Positions 1-7,468 of a stretch of DNA of 41,158 bases are shown in pieces. The translations under genes and the position numbers were made by a program. Source of the stretch: Bacillota bacterium (lineage in GTDB: Bacteria; Bacillota; Clostridia; Lachnospirales; Lachnospiraceae); the NCBI GenBank assembly GCA_023411225.1, contig JAEYPA010000141.1:1-41158 (forward strand). The letters run 5' to 3'. Each line of letters begins with the position of its first letter. The stretch's first letter is position 1. The notes under the pieces were generated by a model. That model had not been told where the DNA came from, searched no databases, and saw only the letters and a program-made list of their open reading frames with translations.

Positions 1-475
1 CGGCAATTCCTACACTATATCCAACTTCCATAGCCGACCATCCACTTTTCTCCTGCCCCATTACCATCTTATAAACCTTATCAAATATGTCTGAAATAGA
101 AGCGTCTTCATTAAAAGTCATTATAGAAAATGCACCACCGAAAAATATAATAAGACCTGCAAAGGCAGTTTTCCCGTATTCTATCCACTGTTTGGGCTTT
201 TTCGGCTTTTCATAGGATATAACAAATTCTGTTTCTCCAAAATTGACTATCTCCACTTCTGGGTGGCACTCTGTAATGATTTGAATAATCTTCATAATGC
301 TAAAGCAGTATTTCTTATCCTCGTTACTCTCTACAATCATCACTACCTGACGCTTTAAATCATGGAGCAATCCAAAATCCCCACTATATAACTTAGCAAT
401 ATCCTCCAAGTATATCGTTTTATCACTAACTTGTATGTTCTGATCTATTTTGATGTAAACTATGGTATTCTTCAT
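1..475 (-). CDS. spoVAA: Stage V sporulation protein AA (partial, C-terminus beyond window)
   Basis: The first 158 codons are visible; the gene runs off the left edge. The start ATG is preceded by AGGAGGAAAAGTCT. The N-terminal half is a soluble domain opening MKNTIVYIKIDQNIQVSD, and a hydrophobic segment near residues 123-135 (AGLIIFFGGAFSIM) begins the membrane part. This layout, the opening sequence and the position after sigF match SpoVAA of Firmicutes (about 200 aa). SpoVAA belongs to the SpoVA complex in the spore inner membrane, which moves Ca-dipicolinate during sporulation and germination. In Bacillus spoVA is read by forespore sigma G; I could not find a convincing sigma G promoter here. 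Identification rests on synteny plus sequence resemblance, so I am confident but not certain of the letter. Confidence 0.85.
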   Translation of the reverse strand, partial: MKNTIVYIKIDQNIQVSDKTIYLEDIAKLYSGDFGLLHDLKRQVVMIVESNEDKKYCFSIMKIIQIITECHPEVEIVNFGETEFVISYEKPKKPKQWIEYGKTAFAGLIIFFGGAFSIMTFNEDASISDIFDKVYKMVMGQEKSGWSAMEVGYSVGIA

Positions 476-501
476 AGACTTTTCCTCCTGTCGTTATATT
501 C

Positions 502-669
502 CTATCCAGGATAAAATGTAGATTGCACAGTTGTAGCAACTGACTTAGTTGTACCAGCTAAAGTCGCATTATATACATGATCACGTGGCATTAGAAAAAC
601 GAAGTACCACAAAATAACAAACATTATGATACCTACTACAACTGCATATAATACTTTTCTTTTGGTCAT
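502..669 (-). CDS. 55-aa single-TM peptide between sigF and spoVAA
   Basis: A short frame encodes 55 residues: MTKRKVLYAVVVGIIMFVIL at the start, then a short tail ending in TFYPG. The ATG is preceded at good distance by GGAGGTGGTTTGCT, a strong ribosome site, and spoVAA follows 26 bp downstream with its own site, so the two are probably co-translated. Residues 7-27 form one membrane span with a positively charged N-terminus, followed by about 28 polar residues, so it could be an anchored peptide or a small exported one. I do not recognise a family. Its place inside the spoIIA-spoVA cluster suggests expression in the forespore and a membrane role in sporulation, but this is inference from position only. 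Confidence 0.7.
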   Translation of the reverse strand: MTKRKVLYAVVVGIIMFVILWYFVFLMPRDHVYNATLAGTTKSVATTVQSTFYPG

Positions 670-701
670 AGCAAACCACCTCCAATATTGTCATAACAAA
701 T

Positions 702-733
702 AAGAAGGCATCTGCTTTCACAGATGCCTTCTT
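702..733 (-). terminator. Hairpin between sigF and the spoVAA unit
   Basis: A perfect 13-bp inverted repeat (AAGAAGGCATCTG, 6-nt loop) lies 60 bp after the sigF stop. On the minus strand it is followed by ATTTGTTA, a modest U-tract. It probably ends or attenuates spoIIA transcription before the 55-aa gene and spoVAA. Confidence 0.7.
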
Positions 734-794
734 ATTATTATCCTATTCTTTTATATAATTATACATATTATACACACTTTTCCTATAAGATTTA

Positions 795-1508
795 CTACGT
801 CATTCTTTCCCTCATTACTTTAAGAATCTTCTTTTCCAATCTTGACACCTGAACCTGACTAATTCCCATTTCTTTTGCTATGTCGGTCTGAGTTTTATCT
901 CTAAAATATCTTAATTCAATCAGATTCCGCTCTTTTTCATCTAAAGTCGCAATTATTTCACGAAGTGCAATCTGATCAAGCATTTTTTCATTATCATCCT
1001 TATCTTGCTCTATCTTATCAATCAAATAAATAGCATTGCCATCTCCCTGATAAATCGTTTTATATAAAGACTCTACCTCAGCATTAGATTCAATTGCCAG
1101 TACCACATCTTCAGTAGAAATCTTAAGTTCCCCACTAATTTCTTCAATCGTTGGTTCTCTGCCTAGTTTATTACCTAATAAATCCTTAGCTATCCGCACT
1201 TTGCCTGCTATCTCTTTTAGCGAACGACTCACTTTTATAATTCCATCATCTCTTAAAAATCTTTTTATCTCCCCGGTAATCATAGGGACTGCATAGGTAG
1301 AAAACCTTACCTCAAAGCTTGTATCAAACTTATCAATTGCTTTAATTAGCCCAATACATCCTATTTGAAATAAATCCTCCAATTCGTGCCCTCTACCTGC
1401 AAATCTTCGAACGATACTCCATACTAATCCGATGTTCATAGTGACAACCATATCCCTGGCCGCTTTATCTCCCTGTTTCGAACGCTCAATTAATTCCAGA
1501 GTATCCAT
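795..1508 (-). CDS. sigF: RNA polymerase sigma-F factor (forespore-specific)
   Basis: Sigma-70 family protein of 237 aa that directs the first forespore transcription programme. Region 2 carries NIGLVWSIVRRFAGRG and the RFSTYAVPMITGEIKRFLRD signature typical of sporulation sigmas F/G/B; region 4 ends with a helix-turn-helix (TQTDIAKEMGISQVQVSRLEK). It lies directly after spoIIAB and spoIIAA, the standard spoIIA operon order, which separates SigF from SigG and SigB. I chose the ATG at 1508 because GGAGGTGTAT precedes it at ideal spacing; an in-frame ATG six codons upstream has only a weak AAGAAGAA. SigF is expected to be held inactive by SpoIIAB until SpoIIAA releases it. Confidence 0.95.
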   Translation of the reverse strand: MDTLELIERSKQGDKAARDMVVTMNIGLVWSIVRRFAGRGHELEDLFQIGCIGLIKAIDKFDTSFEVRFSTYAVPMITGEIKRFLRDDGIIKVSRSLKEIAGKVRIAKDLLGNKLGREPTIEEISGELKISTEDVVLAIESNAEVESLYKTIYQGDGNAIYLIDKIEQDKDDNEKMLDQIALREIIATLDEKERNLIELRYFRDKTQTDIAKEMGISQVQVSRLEKKILKVMRERMT

Positions 1509-1577
1509 ATACACCTCCAGTTTCATAAATTCTTCTTGTCCTTCGAACGCAGAGCAACAAACTATGATACAACATTC

Positions 1578-2003
1578 CTAATGCCGGATTGTCTTTTCCA
1601 TATATACTATTGTTCCTTTCTTCACCTCAGACTCTACTTTTAAGCTGTCCATAAAAGCTTCCATAAAGGAAAATCCCATTCCGGAACGTTCTAAATCAGG
1701 TCTGGATGTATATAATGGCTCCATAGCCTGTTTTATATTCTCAATTCCTATCCCTTTATCTATCACTTCTATGTAAATGGTTTGACCTTCTAGGCGACAT
1801 TTCATTACAATCTTTCCAGGTTCATTCTGATACCCATGTATAATAGAATTGGTTACTGCTTCTGAAACAGCAGTCTTAATATCTGCCAATTCCTCGATTG
1901 TAGGATCAAGCTGAGAAACAAATGCAGCCACAACCATTCTTGCAAAGCTTTCATTCTTGGAATTGCTATCAAACTCAATATAAATCTCATTAGTATCCAC
2001 CAT
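1578..2003 (-). CDS. spoIIAB: Anti-sigma F factor / serine kinase SpoIIAB
   Basis: GHKL-fold kinase of 141 aa that binds and inhibits SigF and phosphorylates SpoIIAA. The sequence shows the N-box EAVTNSIIHGY, the G1 box DKGIGI and the G2 region RSGMGFSFME, and aligns along its whole length with Bacillus SpoIIAB (NESFAR, SQLDPTIEELADIKTAVSEAVTN). The start at 2003 fits the family N-terminus and follows AGGAGGGATTCA; the longer frame to 2051 would add 16 residues with no counterpart in the family. Between spoIIAA and sigF, spaced for translational coupling. Confidence 0.95.
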   Translation of the reverse strand: MVDTNEIYIEFDSNSKNESFARMVVAAFVSQLDPTIEELADIKTAVSEAVTNSIIHGYQNEPGKIVMKCRLEGQTIYIEVIDKGIGIENIKQAMEPLYTSRPDLERSGMGFSFMEAFMDSLKVESEVKKGTIVYMEKTIRH

Positions 2004-2071
2004 TGAATCCCTCCTAACCTGGGTTTCCTTAAAATCCGTTAATCGATCCATATTCCTTGTCTCCCTTTCTA

Positions 2072-2455
2072 CTATCCTAATCTCCCAAACTCTTCAATAG
2101 CAGCCTCATTGTTTGAGAATAAAGTCACAATCTTATATAGACCTGATAGTCTAAATATACGGTCTATTGCAGTATTGAGATGAGTTACTGCTATCTTTCC
2201 CCCAGAAACTGATATCCTTCTATACCGCCCCATAATAACTCCAATTCCAGAACTATCCATAAAGGATGTTCCTTCAAAATCAAATATAATGTGTTTGATA
2301 TGTCTTTTGTCAATTAGTTGATCAGAGCGCTCTTTTACAAACTGTGCACAATGATGATCTAAATCACTTTTCAACCTAATTATCATACAATTTCCTATAA
2401 TTTCATAATCTACATAGCACCTTTCTTCGTGAGTAAAAAAAGCTTGTCTCTTCAT
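2072..2455 (-). CDS. spoIIAA: Anti-anti-sigma factor SpoIIAA
   Basis: STAS-domain protein of about 127 aa. The diagnostic stretch SFMDSSGIGVIMGRYRR contains the serine (first Ser after MD) phosphorylated by SpoIIAB; dephosphorylation lets SpoIIAA free SigF. SDLDHHCAQ near the N-terminus matches ELDHHTAE of the Bacillus protein. The open frame extends to 2545, but that extension lies over a hairpin with a U-tract (2503-2547) and has no family counterpart, so I favour the ATG at 2455, which has GAGG nine bases upstream. This start is less certain than those of the two genes after it. A sigma H promoter is expected upstream from knowledge of Bacillus; I saw only weak matches. Confidence 0.92.
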   Translation of the reverse strand: MKRQAFFTHEERCYVDYEIIGNCMIIRLKSDLDHHCAQFVKERSDQLIDKRHIKHIIFDFEGTSFMDSSGIGVIMGRYRRISVSGGKIAVTHLNTAIDRIFRLSGLYKIVTLFSNNEAAIEEFGRLG

Positions 2456-2502
2456 CCCAGTAAACCTCATTTCCATATTTTTACATCTATTTGGTAAAAA
2501 AT

Positions 2503-2547
2503 ACATGCTATACGTTACGGTATTTCTCACTGTTTCGCATAGCATGT
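2503..2547 (-). terminator. Terminator after the zinc-ribbon/TPR gene
   Basis: On the minus strand ACATGCTATGCG pairs with CGTATAGCATGT over 12 bp (one G-U pair), with a 21-nt loop, and is followed by ATTTTTT. It sits 9 bp after the stop of the upstream gene and separates it from spoIIAA. Confidence 0.6.
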
Positions 2548-2555
2548 TAATTTAA

Positions 2556-3983
2556 TTAATCTGGAAGTGTATTCAACTGTTTCTTGGCTTCTTTACCTCG
2601 ACGACTATTTGGATTCGCATCTATTAAGGATTGGAAAGTCGTTCTGGCATTATCATAATCCTCCATCTTCTGATAGCTTCGGCCAATAAAGTATATTGCA
2701 TCTTCATAGTTCTCTTTCAGTTTTGTAGCATCCTGTAATGTCTTGATTGCATCCTCAAACTTATTCTTGTTATATAGCTTGTATCCTTCATTATATAACT
2801 TCGTTGCAGCATTCTCAAAGGTCTTACTCTTAATAAAATCATAAATCTTAGCTGCCGCTTTATATTCAGTCAGCTTGCTTCCATCATAATTGACCAATGC
2901 TTTTGCTGCACCATCTAAATCCTTGTCCAAATACAAGCTCGTAGCATTAAGTAAGCTATCAATATTGGACTGAATCGTTGTATCTTCATTGTTAGGATCA
3001 TCAGAAGGCTCTGCCGTAGTGGCAGTAGCTGCAGCTAACTGCTTCTTCAAATCATCAATCTGTTTATTCAAACTCTCATTACTATTAATTAGAGCATTCT
3101 TTTCCGTCTTTAGAGAATTAATGGTAACTGTTTGTTCCTTATTTACTTTATTTAAATCATCATTACTGTTATTCTTTATAGTAGGGAATATCAGCAAGCA
3201 GGCTACGGCAATACCTACTATAGCTCCAATCACAAGGTTCAGGTACGCCCATATATTTGGTTTTTCCTCTTTATATTCATTTAAATTGGAGAATACAGTA
3301 TACTCTGTTCCGGTCTTCGCAGACATCTCCTCGCTGCGAACTTCCTTTACCTCAGTAATGACTTTCGTTGGACTAACTCCAATCTCTCTCATATAGTTTA
3401 AAGTAACGGTATTATTCACATCAATGGCCGCTGCCTTCTTTAGAATACGACCAGCTTTGTCATTCTCTCCTTCATGCATATATAGCAGTGCCAACAGCTG
3501 ATAAGCACGAATAAACTTAGAATTTAAGGTTATCACTTTTTTTAATTGAATGATTGCCAGATCAGGACTTCCCTGCTTGGCAGATTGTAATGCAAAATTG
3601 TACTTCTTAATTGCCTGATTAATACTTTCCAACCTAGTTGGATTGGATTGTACCATATTCATATATTCATCTGCGTCATTATCTTTGCTTTGTAAATGTT
3701 TACTCAGAACCCACTCACTTAAGGCATATACTGTCTCACCCATCTCATAATATACTAGGCCTAACAGATTACGTGCATTGGTATTGTGTTTATCTAGTTC
3801 CAAACTGGTGCGAAGTGATATTACCGCACCTGATAAATCTCTTACCCTAGCCTTCATCAAACCCTGATTGTAAAAGGCATTAGAAGCCTTTACAACTCTG
3901 CGGTACACTCGTACATCATCTCCACAACGATCGCAACGATTATTTTTTAATGATAAAATGTTATCGCAATTTGGACACCTCAT
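2556..3983 (-). CDS. Zinc-ribbon, TPR, membrane-anchored coiled-coil protein
   Basis: 475 aa. Cysteines 3, 6, 17 and 20 (CPNC...CDRC) form a zinc ribbon. Residues 30-200 hold TPR-like helical pairs (for example SGAVISLRTSLELDKHNTNA, LIIHEGENDKAG-like units). One membrane span lies at about 244-269 (IWAYLNLVIGAIVGIAVACL), then a coiled coil at about 273-320, a low-complexity linker rich in Thr, Asp and Asn, and C-terminal TPRs at about 390-470 (ATKLYNEGYKLYNKNKFEDA). So it probably has TPR domains on both sides of the membrane. GGTGGAGATAAC precedes the ATG. I do not know a named function; it probably forms a unit with the 51-aa gene upstream. Placement next to spoIIA may be incidental. Confidence 0.8.
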   Translation of the reverse strand: MRCPNCDNILSLKNNRCDRCGDDVRVYRRVVKASNAFYNQGLMKARVRDLSGAVISLRTSLELDKHNTNARNLLGLVYYEMGETVYALSEWVLSKHLQSKDNDADEYMNMVQSNPTRLESINQAIKKYNFALQSAKQGSPDLAIIQLKKVITLNSKFIRAYQLLALLYMHEGENDKAGRILKKAAAIDVNNTVTLNYMREIGVSPTKVITEVKEVRSEEMSAKTGTEYTVFSNLNEYKEEKPNIWAYLNLVIGAIVGIAVACLLIFPTIKNNSNDDLNKVNKEQTVTINSLKTEKNALINSNESLNKQIDDLKKQLAAATATTAEPSDDPNNEDTTIQSNIDSLLNATSLYLDKDLDGAAKALVNYDGSKLTEYKAAAKIYDFIKSKTFENAATKLYNEGYKLYNKNKFEDAIKTLQDATKLKENYEDAIYFIGRSYQKMEDYDNARTTFQSLIDANPNSRRGKEAKKQLNTLPD

Positions 3984-4020
3984 GTTATCTCCACCTATTT
4001 CATCTTTGTAACAAAGTTAT

Positions 4021-4176
4021 TTATTTACTATAGCTACTTTCCTTCTTGCTCTCTTTCAACAATTCCTTAATAATATCAGTAGCATCGGTTAAGTTGTTAT
4101 TGTAAATAGCATCCTCTGCTTGTTCCACTTCTAAACTTGGCTGAAATCTTGCCAATTCTTCTTCAAAATCTATCAT
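4021..4176 (-). CDS. Conserved-looking 51-aa acidic small protein
   Basis: A frame of 51 residues starting MIDFEEELARFQPSLEVEQA and ending in KESKKESSYSK. The ATG follows GGAGGGAAAGT, a strong ribosome site. An in-frame ATG six codons upstream (4194) exists but would swallow this site. It is soluble, strongly acidic in its first half, and predicted helical. A good promoter lies 80 bp upstream and the zinc-ribbon/TPR gene follows 37 bp downstream, so the two are likely co-transcribed. I do not recognise it. Coding potential is supported by the ribosome site, the promoter and the clean frame, not by homology. Confidence 0.65.
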   Translation of the reverse strand: MIDFEEELARFQPSLEVEQAEDAIYNNNLTDATDIIKELLKESKKESSYSK

Positions 4177-4253
4177 ACTTTCCCTCCAATCCATGGTACA
4201 GCACCTATTAACATGTAAATTATATCTTCTTGACTATTCTCATAGTCTATTAC

Positions 4254-4282
4254 ATAATACCGAACAATCCTATAAAAATCAA
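4254..4282 (-). promoter_or_regulatory. Sigma-A type promoter for the 51-aa and TPR genes
   Basis: Read on the minus strand: TTGATT, a 17-bp spacer, then TATTAT. It lies about 80 bp before the 51-aa gene. The rest of the gap from 4177 to 4448 holds only this and the valS terminator. Confidence 0.55.
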
Positions 4283-4359
4283 TACTTTATAAAGATTTTA
4301 GCAAATCTTAAGTATATTAAGAAATAGCTTTTCTATTGGAAAATCAGTAAAATAAATAA

Positions 4360-4408
4360 ACACCGTATATAATTGGAAATAAAATCTATTTCTATTATAA
4401 TATGGTGT
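4360..4408 (-). terminator. valS terminator
   Basis: On the minus strand ACACCATATTATAAT pairs imperfectly with ATTATATACGGTGT, with a second small hairpin in the loop, and TTATTTATTTTA follows. It begins 41 bp after the valS stop. Confidence 0.5.
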
Positions 4409-4448
4409 CCATTTATTTCAACTATTTAATGTCGCAAAACTCGACAGC

Positions 4449-7088
4449 CTAACTTAACTGTGTCAACCGTTCCTCAACTTTTGCCATCATATCTGTATAT
4501 TTCTCTAATTTGGCCTTTTCCTCCGCAACTTTTTCAGCCGGAGCTTTACTAATAAATCTCTCATTGTTCAGCATTCCATTTACTCTTTTAAGTTCCTGAT
4601 TTAAACGTTCTTTTTCTTTGGTAAGACGTTCAATCTCTTTCTCTATATCTACTAGCTCAGCAAATGGCATATAGATTTCTGCATTTTCCACTACGGTAGA
4701 AACTGCATCCTGGCTAATTCCAGTCTTATCTGCCTGAACAAGTACTTCAGAAGCATAACCAAGAGTTGCGAAGAATACTTTACTGGTTTCAAAGATACCC
4801 CCAACCTTATCATTAGTTGTAACAACAATAACCTTAGCTTTCTTACTTGGTGGAACATTCATCTCTGCACGGACATTACGGATTCCCTTTACTGCTTCTT
4901 TGATCAATTCCACAGCAGTCTCGTCCTTAATAAAACTGTAATCGACTTTGTATTCAGGCCAGTTGGAGATCATAATGGACTCTTCCTTATCCTGAAGTGT
5001 ACAGAAGATTTCCTCTGTTACAAATGGCATATATGGATGAAGAAGCTTTAATGAATCGATTAAAACAGTCTTTAAGGTCCAAAGTGCAGCCATTTTGGTC
5101 TCGTCCTTATCATTATACAAACGAGGCTTAACCATCTCGATATACCAATCGCAGAATTCTTCCCAAATAAAGTCGTACACCTTTTGTACTGCAATACCAA
5201 GGTCATATTTCTCCATATTTTCGGTAACTTCTTTGATCAAGTCATTGCATTTAGAAAGAATCCATTTATCCGCCATAGTCAGCTTAGATAAATCCATAGT
5301 TTCAGGTATCTCAGCCTTTTCCATATTCATCATAATGAAACGGGAAGCATTCCATACTTTGTTAGCAAAGTTACGGTTTGCCTCTACACGCTCCAAATAG
5401 AATCGCATATCATTTCCTGGAGCGTTACCGGTAATCAAAGTCATACGAAGAGCATCGGCACCATACTGTGCAATAATCTCCAGTGGATCAATACCATTGC
5501 CCAGGGATTTACTCATCTTACGGCCTAAGTTATCACGAATTAATCCGTGGAATAAAACTGTTTTAAATGGTCTCTCACCCATATGCTCAAAACCGGAGAA
5601 AATCATACGAATTACCCAGAAGAAGATAATATCGTAACCGGTAACCAGTACATCTGTTGGATAGAAATACTCTAAGTCCTTGGTCTTTTCTGGCCAGCCA
5701 AGTGTTGAAAATGGCCATAGGGCAGAACTGAACCAGGTATCGAGAGTATCCTCATCTTGGGTAAAATGAGTACAACCACATTTACACTTAGTTGGAGCTG
5801 TCTTACTAACCACAACTTCTCCACAATCATCACAATAGTAAGCAGGAATTCTATGCCCCCACCATAGCTGTCTGGAGATACACCAATCACGAATATTGTC
5901 TGTCCAGTTGAAGTATAGTTTCTTCATTCTTTCAGGAACCAGCTGGATATCACCATTTTCAACTGCTGCTACTGCAGGTTTAATAAGTTCATCCATCTTT
6001 ACAAACCACTGTTGTTTAATCATAGGCTCTACAGTAGTACTACATCTGTCATGAGTACCTACGTTGTGAGTGTGGTCCTCCACTTTTACTAAGAGGCCAA
6101 GTTCATCTAGATCCTTAACCATCTGCTTTCTAGCTTCATAGCGGTCCATACCGGCATACTTGCCACCCAATTTATTAATGGTTGCATCGTCATTCATAAC
6201 ATTGATTTCAGGAAGGTTATGTCTCTTACCCACTTCAAAATCGTTAGGATCATGGGCAGGAGTAATCTTCACACAGCCGGTACCGAATTCTCTATCTACA
6301 TACTCATCTGCAATAATCGGAATCTCACGATTTACAAGGGGAAGCATTACCTTCTTCCCAATTAAGTCCTTATATCGATCATCCTCTGGGTGAACAGCAA
6401 CTGCACTATCTCCAAGAAGAGTTTCTGGTCGGGTAGTAGCGATCTCAAGGAAACGATCGGTTCCCACAATCGGATAATTAATATGCCAGAAATGACCTGC
6501 CTGCTCCTCATGCTCTACCTCAGCATCAGAGATGGAAGTCTGGCATACCGGACACCAATTTACAATACGAGAGCCTTTATAAATTAAACCTTTCTCATAT
6601 AACTTTATAAATACCTCTTCTACTGCTTTGCTACAACCTTCATCCAAAGTAAAACGAAGTCTGTCCCAATCACAGGAAGAGCCTAACTTTTTCAGCTGTT
6701 CCACAATAGTTCCGCCATACTCATGAGTCCATTCCCAAGTCTTTTCAAGAAAACCGTCTCTTCCAAGCTCTTCCTTGTCAATGCCCTGTTCCTTCAGATA
6801 ATTTGTCACCTTAACCTCTGTAGAGATGCTGGCATGATCGGTTCCAGGAAGCCAGAGAGCATTGTAACCTTGCATTCTCTTAAAACGAATAATGATATCC
6901 TGCATTGTCTCATCCAAGGCATGCCCCATATGAAGCTTACCGGTAACGTTTGGTGGTGGAATCACAATAGTAAAGGGTTTTTTACTTTCATCTGGTTCTG
7001 CATGGAAATACTTCTTTTCCAACCATTTGTCATATAGTCTGTCTTCTATGTCAGCAGGACTATATGTCTTTTCTAATTCTTTCTTCAT
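4449..7088 (-). CDS. valS: Valyl-tRNA synthetase
   Basis: Class I aminoacyl-tRNA synthetase of 879 aa, the usual length; it charges tRNA-Val in the cytoplasm. The HIGH motif appears as HMGH in PPNVTGKLHMGHALDE, and KMSKS in GRKMSKSLGNGIDPL. The editing (CP1) domain lies between, with TTRPETLLGD and a zinc-type cysteine group (CPVC). A second cysteine group (CDDC...CKCGC) precedes DTWFSSALWPFSTLGWP. The anticodon-binding domain is followed by the C-terminal coiled coil typical of ValRS (about 810-879, rich in Glu, Lys and Arg). Expression is controlled by the T-box leader directly upstream. Confidence 0.98.
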   Translation of the reverse strand: MKKELEKTYSPADIEDRLYDKWLEKKYFHAEPDESKKPFTIVIPPPNVTGKLHMGHALDETMQDIIIRFKRMQGYNALWLPGTDHASISTEVKVTNYLKEQGIDKEELGRDGFLEKTWEWTHEYGGTIVEQLKKLGSSCDWDRLRFTLDEGCSKAVEEVFIKLYEKGLIYKGSRIVNWCPVCQTSISDAEVEHEEQAGHFWHINYPIVGTDRFLEIATTRPETLLGDSAVAVHPEDDRYKDLIGKKVMLPLVNREIPIIADEYVDREFGTGCVKITPAHDPNDFEVGKRHNLPEINVMNDDATINKLGGKYAGMDRYEARKQMVKDLDELGLLVKVEDHTHNVGTHDRCSTTVEPMIKQQWFVKMDELIKPAVAAVENGDIQLVPERMKKLYFNWTDNIRDWCISRQLWWGHRIPAYYCDDCGEVVVSKTAPTKCKCGCTHFTQDEDTLDTWFSSALWPFSTLGWPEKTKDLEYFYPTDVLVTGYDIIFFWVIRMIFSGFEHMGERPFKTVLFHGLIRDNLGRKMSKSLGNGIDPLEIIAQYGADALRMTLITGNAPGNDMRFYLERVEANRNFANKVWNASRFIMMNMEKAEIPETMDLSKLTMADKWILSKCNDLIKEVTENMEKYDLGIAVQKVYDFIWEEFCDWYIEMVKPRLYNDKDETKMAALWTLKTVLIDSLKLLHPYMPFVTEEIFCTLQDKEESIMISNWPEYKVDYSFIKDETAVELIKEAVKGIRNVRAEMNVPPSKKAKVIVVTTNDKVGGIFETSKVFFATLGYASEVLVQADKTGISQDAVSTVVENAEIYMPFAELVDIEKEIERLTKEKERLNQELKRVNGMLNNERFISKAPAEKVAEEKAKLEKYTDMMAKVEERLTQLS

Positions 7089-7168
7089 TTTTAATACTCC
7101 TTTTCCGTAATCTTTGGAAAGATATTCAGCAAGTATGCATCCTGGCTTTCTGTTTTCAAGAAAGCCTT

Positions 7169-7413
7169 AAAAAAGGTACCAAAGCTTCGTCTCTAAGGAC
7201 GAAAACCGTGGTACCACCTTAATTCATGATTTATAATCACCTTTACAAGCCGATAACGTGGCTTACGCGTTACTTCCTACTTAAAGTTCAGAAGTACTGT
7301 TTAAGAGCTACCTTCAGCAAACGTTCCTTTAGACATCCTTGCAGCCTATGGGATATCCTCTCTGAAAAGACAATCTGCCTACTCCTCTCTATCATTACAT
7401 TTTCATTATATTC
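7169..7413 (-). promoter_or_regulatory. T-box riboswitch leader of valS
   Basis: The minus strand carries the T-box sequence AAGGTGGTACCACGG (7206-7220), which pairs in the antiterminator. Overlapping it is a terminator in which GGTACC (7210-7215) pairs with GGTACC (7175-7180), followed by TTTTTT (7169-7174). Upstream lie the structured stem I bases. A GTA valine triplet at 7309-7311, in the context GAAGGTAGCTC, is a candidate specifier codon. Uncharged tRNA-Val should stabilise the antiterminator and turn valS on. A further 7-bp hairpin (7144-7166) lies between the terminator and valS. Confidence 0.93.
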
Positions 7414-7419
7414 ATTATT

Positions 7420-7448
7420 ATACTAGTGAATCATTGCAGTTCTGTCAA
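7420..7448 (-). promoter_or_regulatory. valS promoter
   Basis: Minus strand: TTGACA (7443-7448), 17-bp spacer, TAGTAT (7420-7425). A TATAAT overlaps it three bases downstream but with spacing 20. The predicted start of transcription is near 7413, giving a leader of about 325 nt, the right size for a T-box. Confidence 0.75.
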
Positions 7449-7468
7449 GTCCTTTTATGTAGAAAAAA

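Noticed and set aside
735..795. Sigma G promoter for the spoVA unit
   Set aside because: AT-rich bases give many weak matches to the -10 (CATnnTA) but no paired -35.
1509..1526. Extended start for sigF
   Set aside because: The upstream ATG has a poor ribosome site compared with GGAGGTGTAT at the ATG 1508.
2456..2555. Sigma H promoter before spoIIAA
   Set aside because: GTGAGAAATA and a downstream ATAGCATGT are only weak matches and overlap the terminator stem, so I did not annotate it.
2989..3396. Plus-strand frame of 135 codons inside the zinc-ribbon/TPR gene
   Set aside because: It is antisense to a coherent coding frame, with no ribosome site and a composition made of complemented codons.
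7226..7426. Plus-strand frame across the T-box leader
   Set aside because: The leader structure of valS explains this sequence; no ribosome site.
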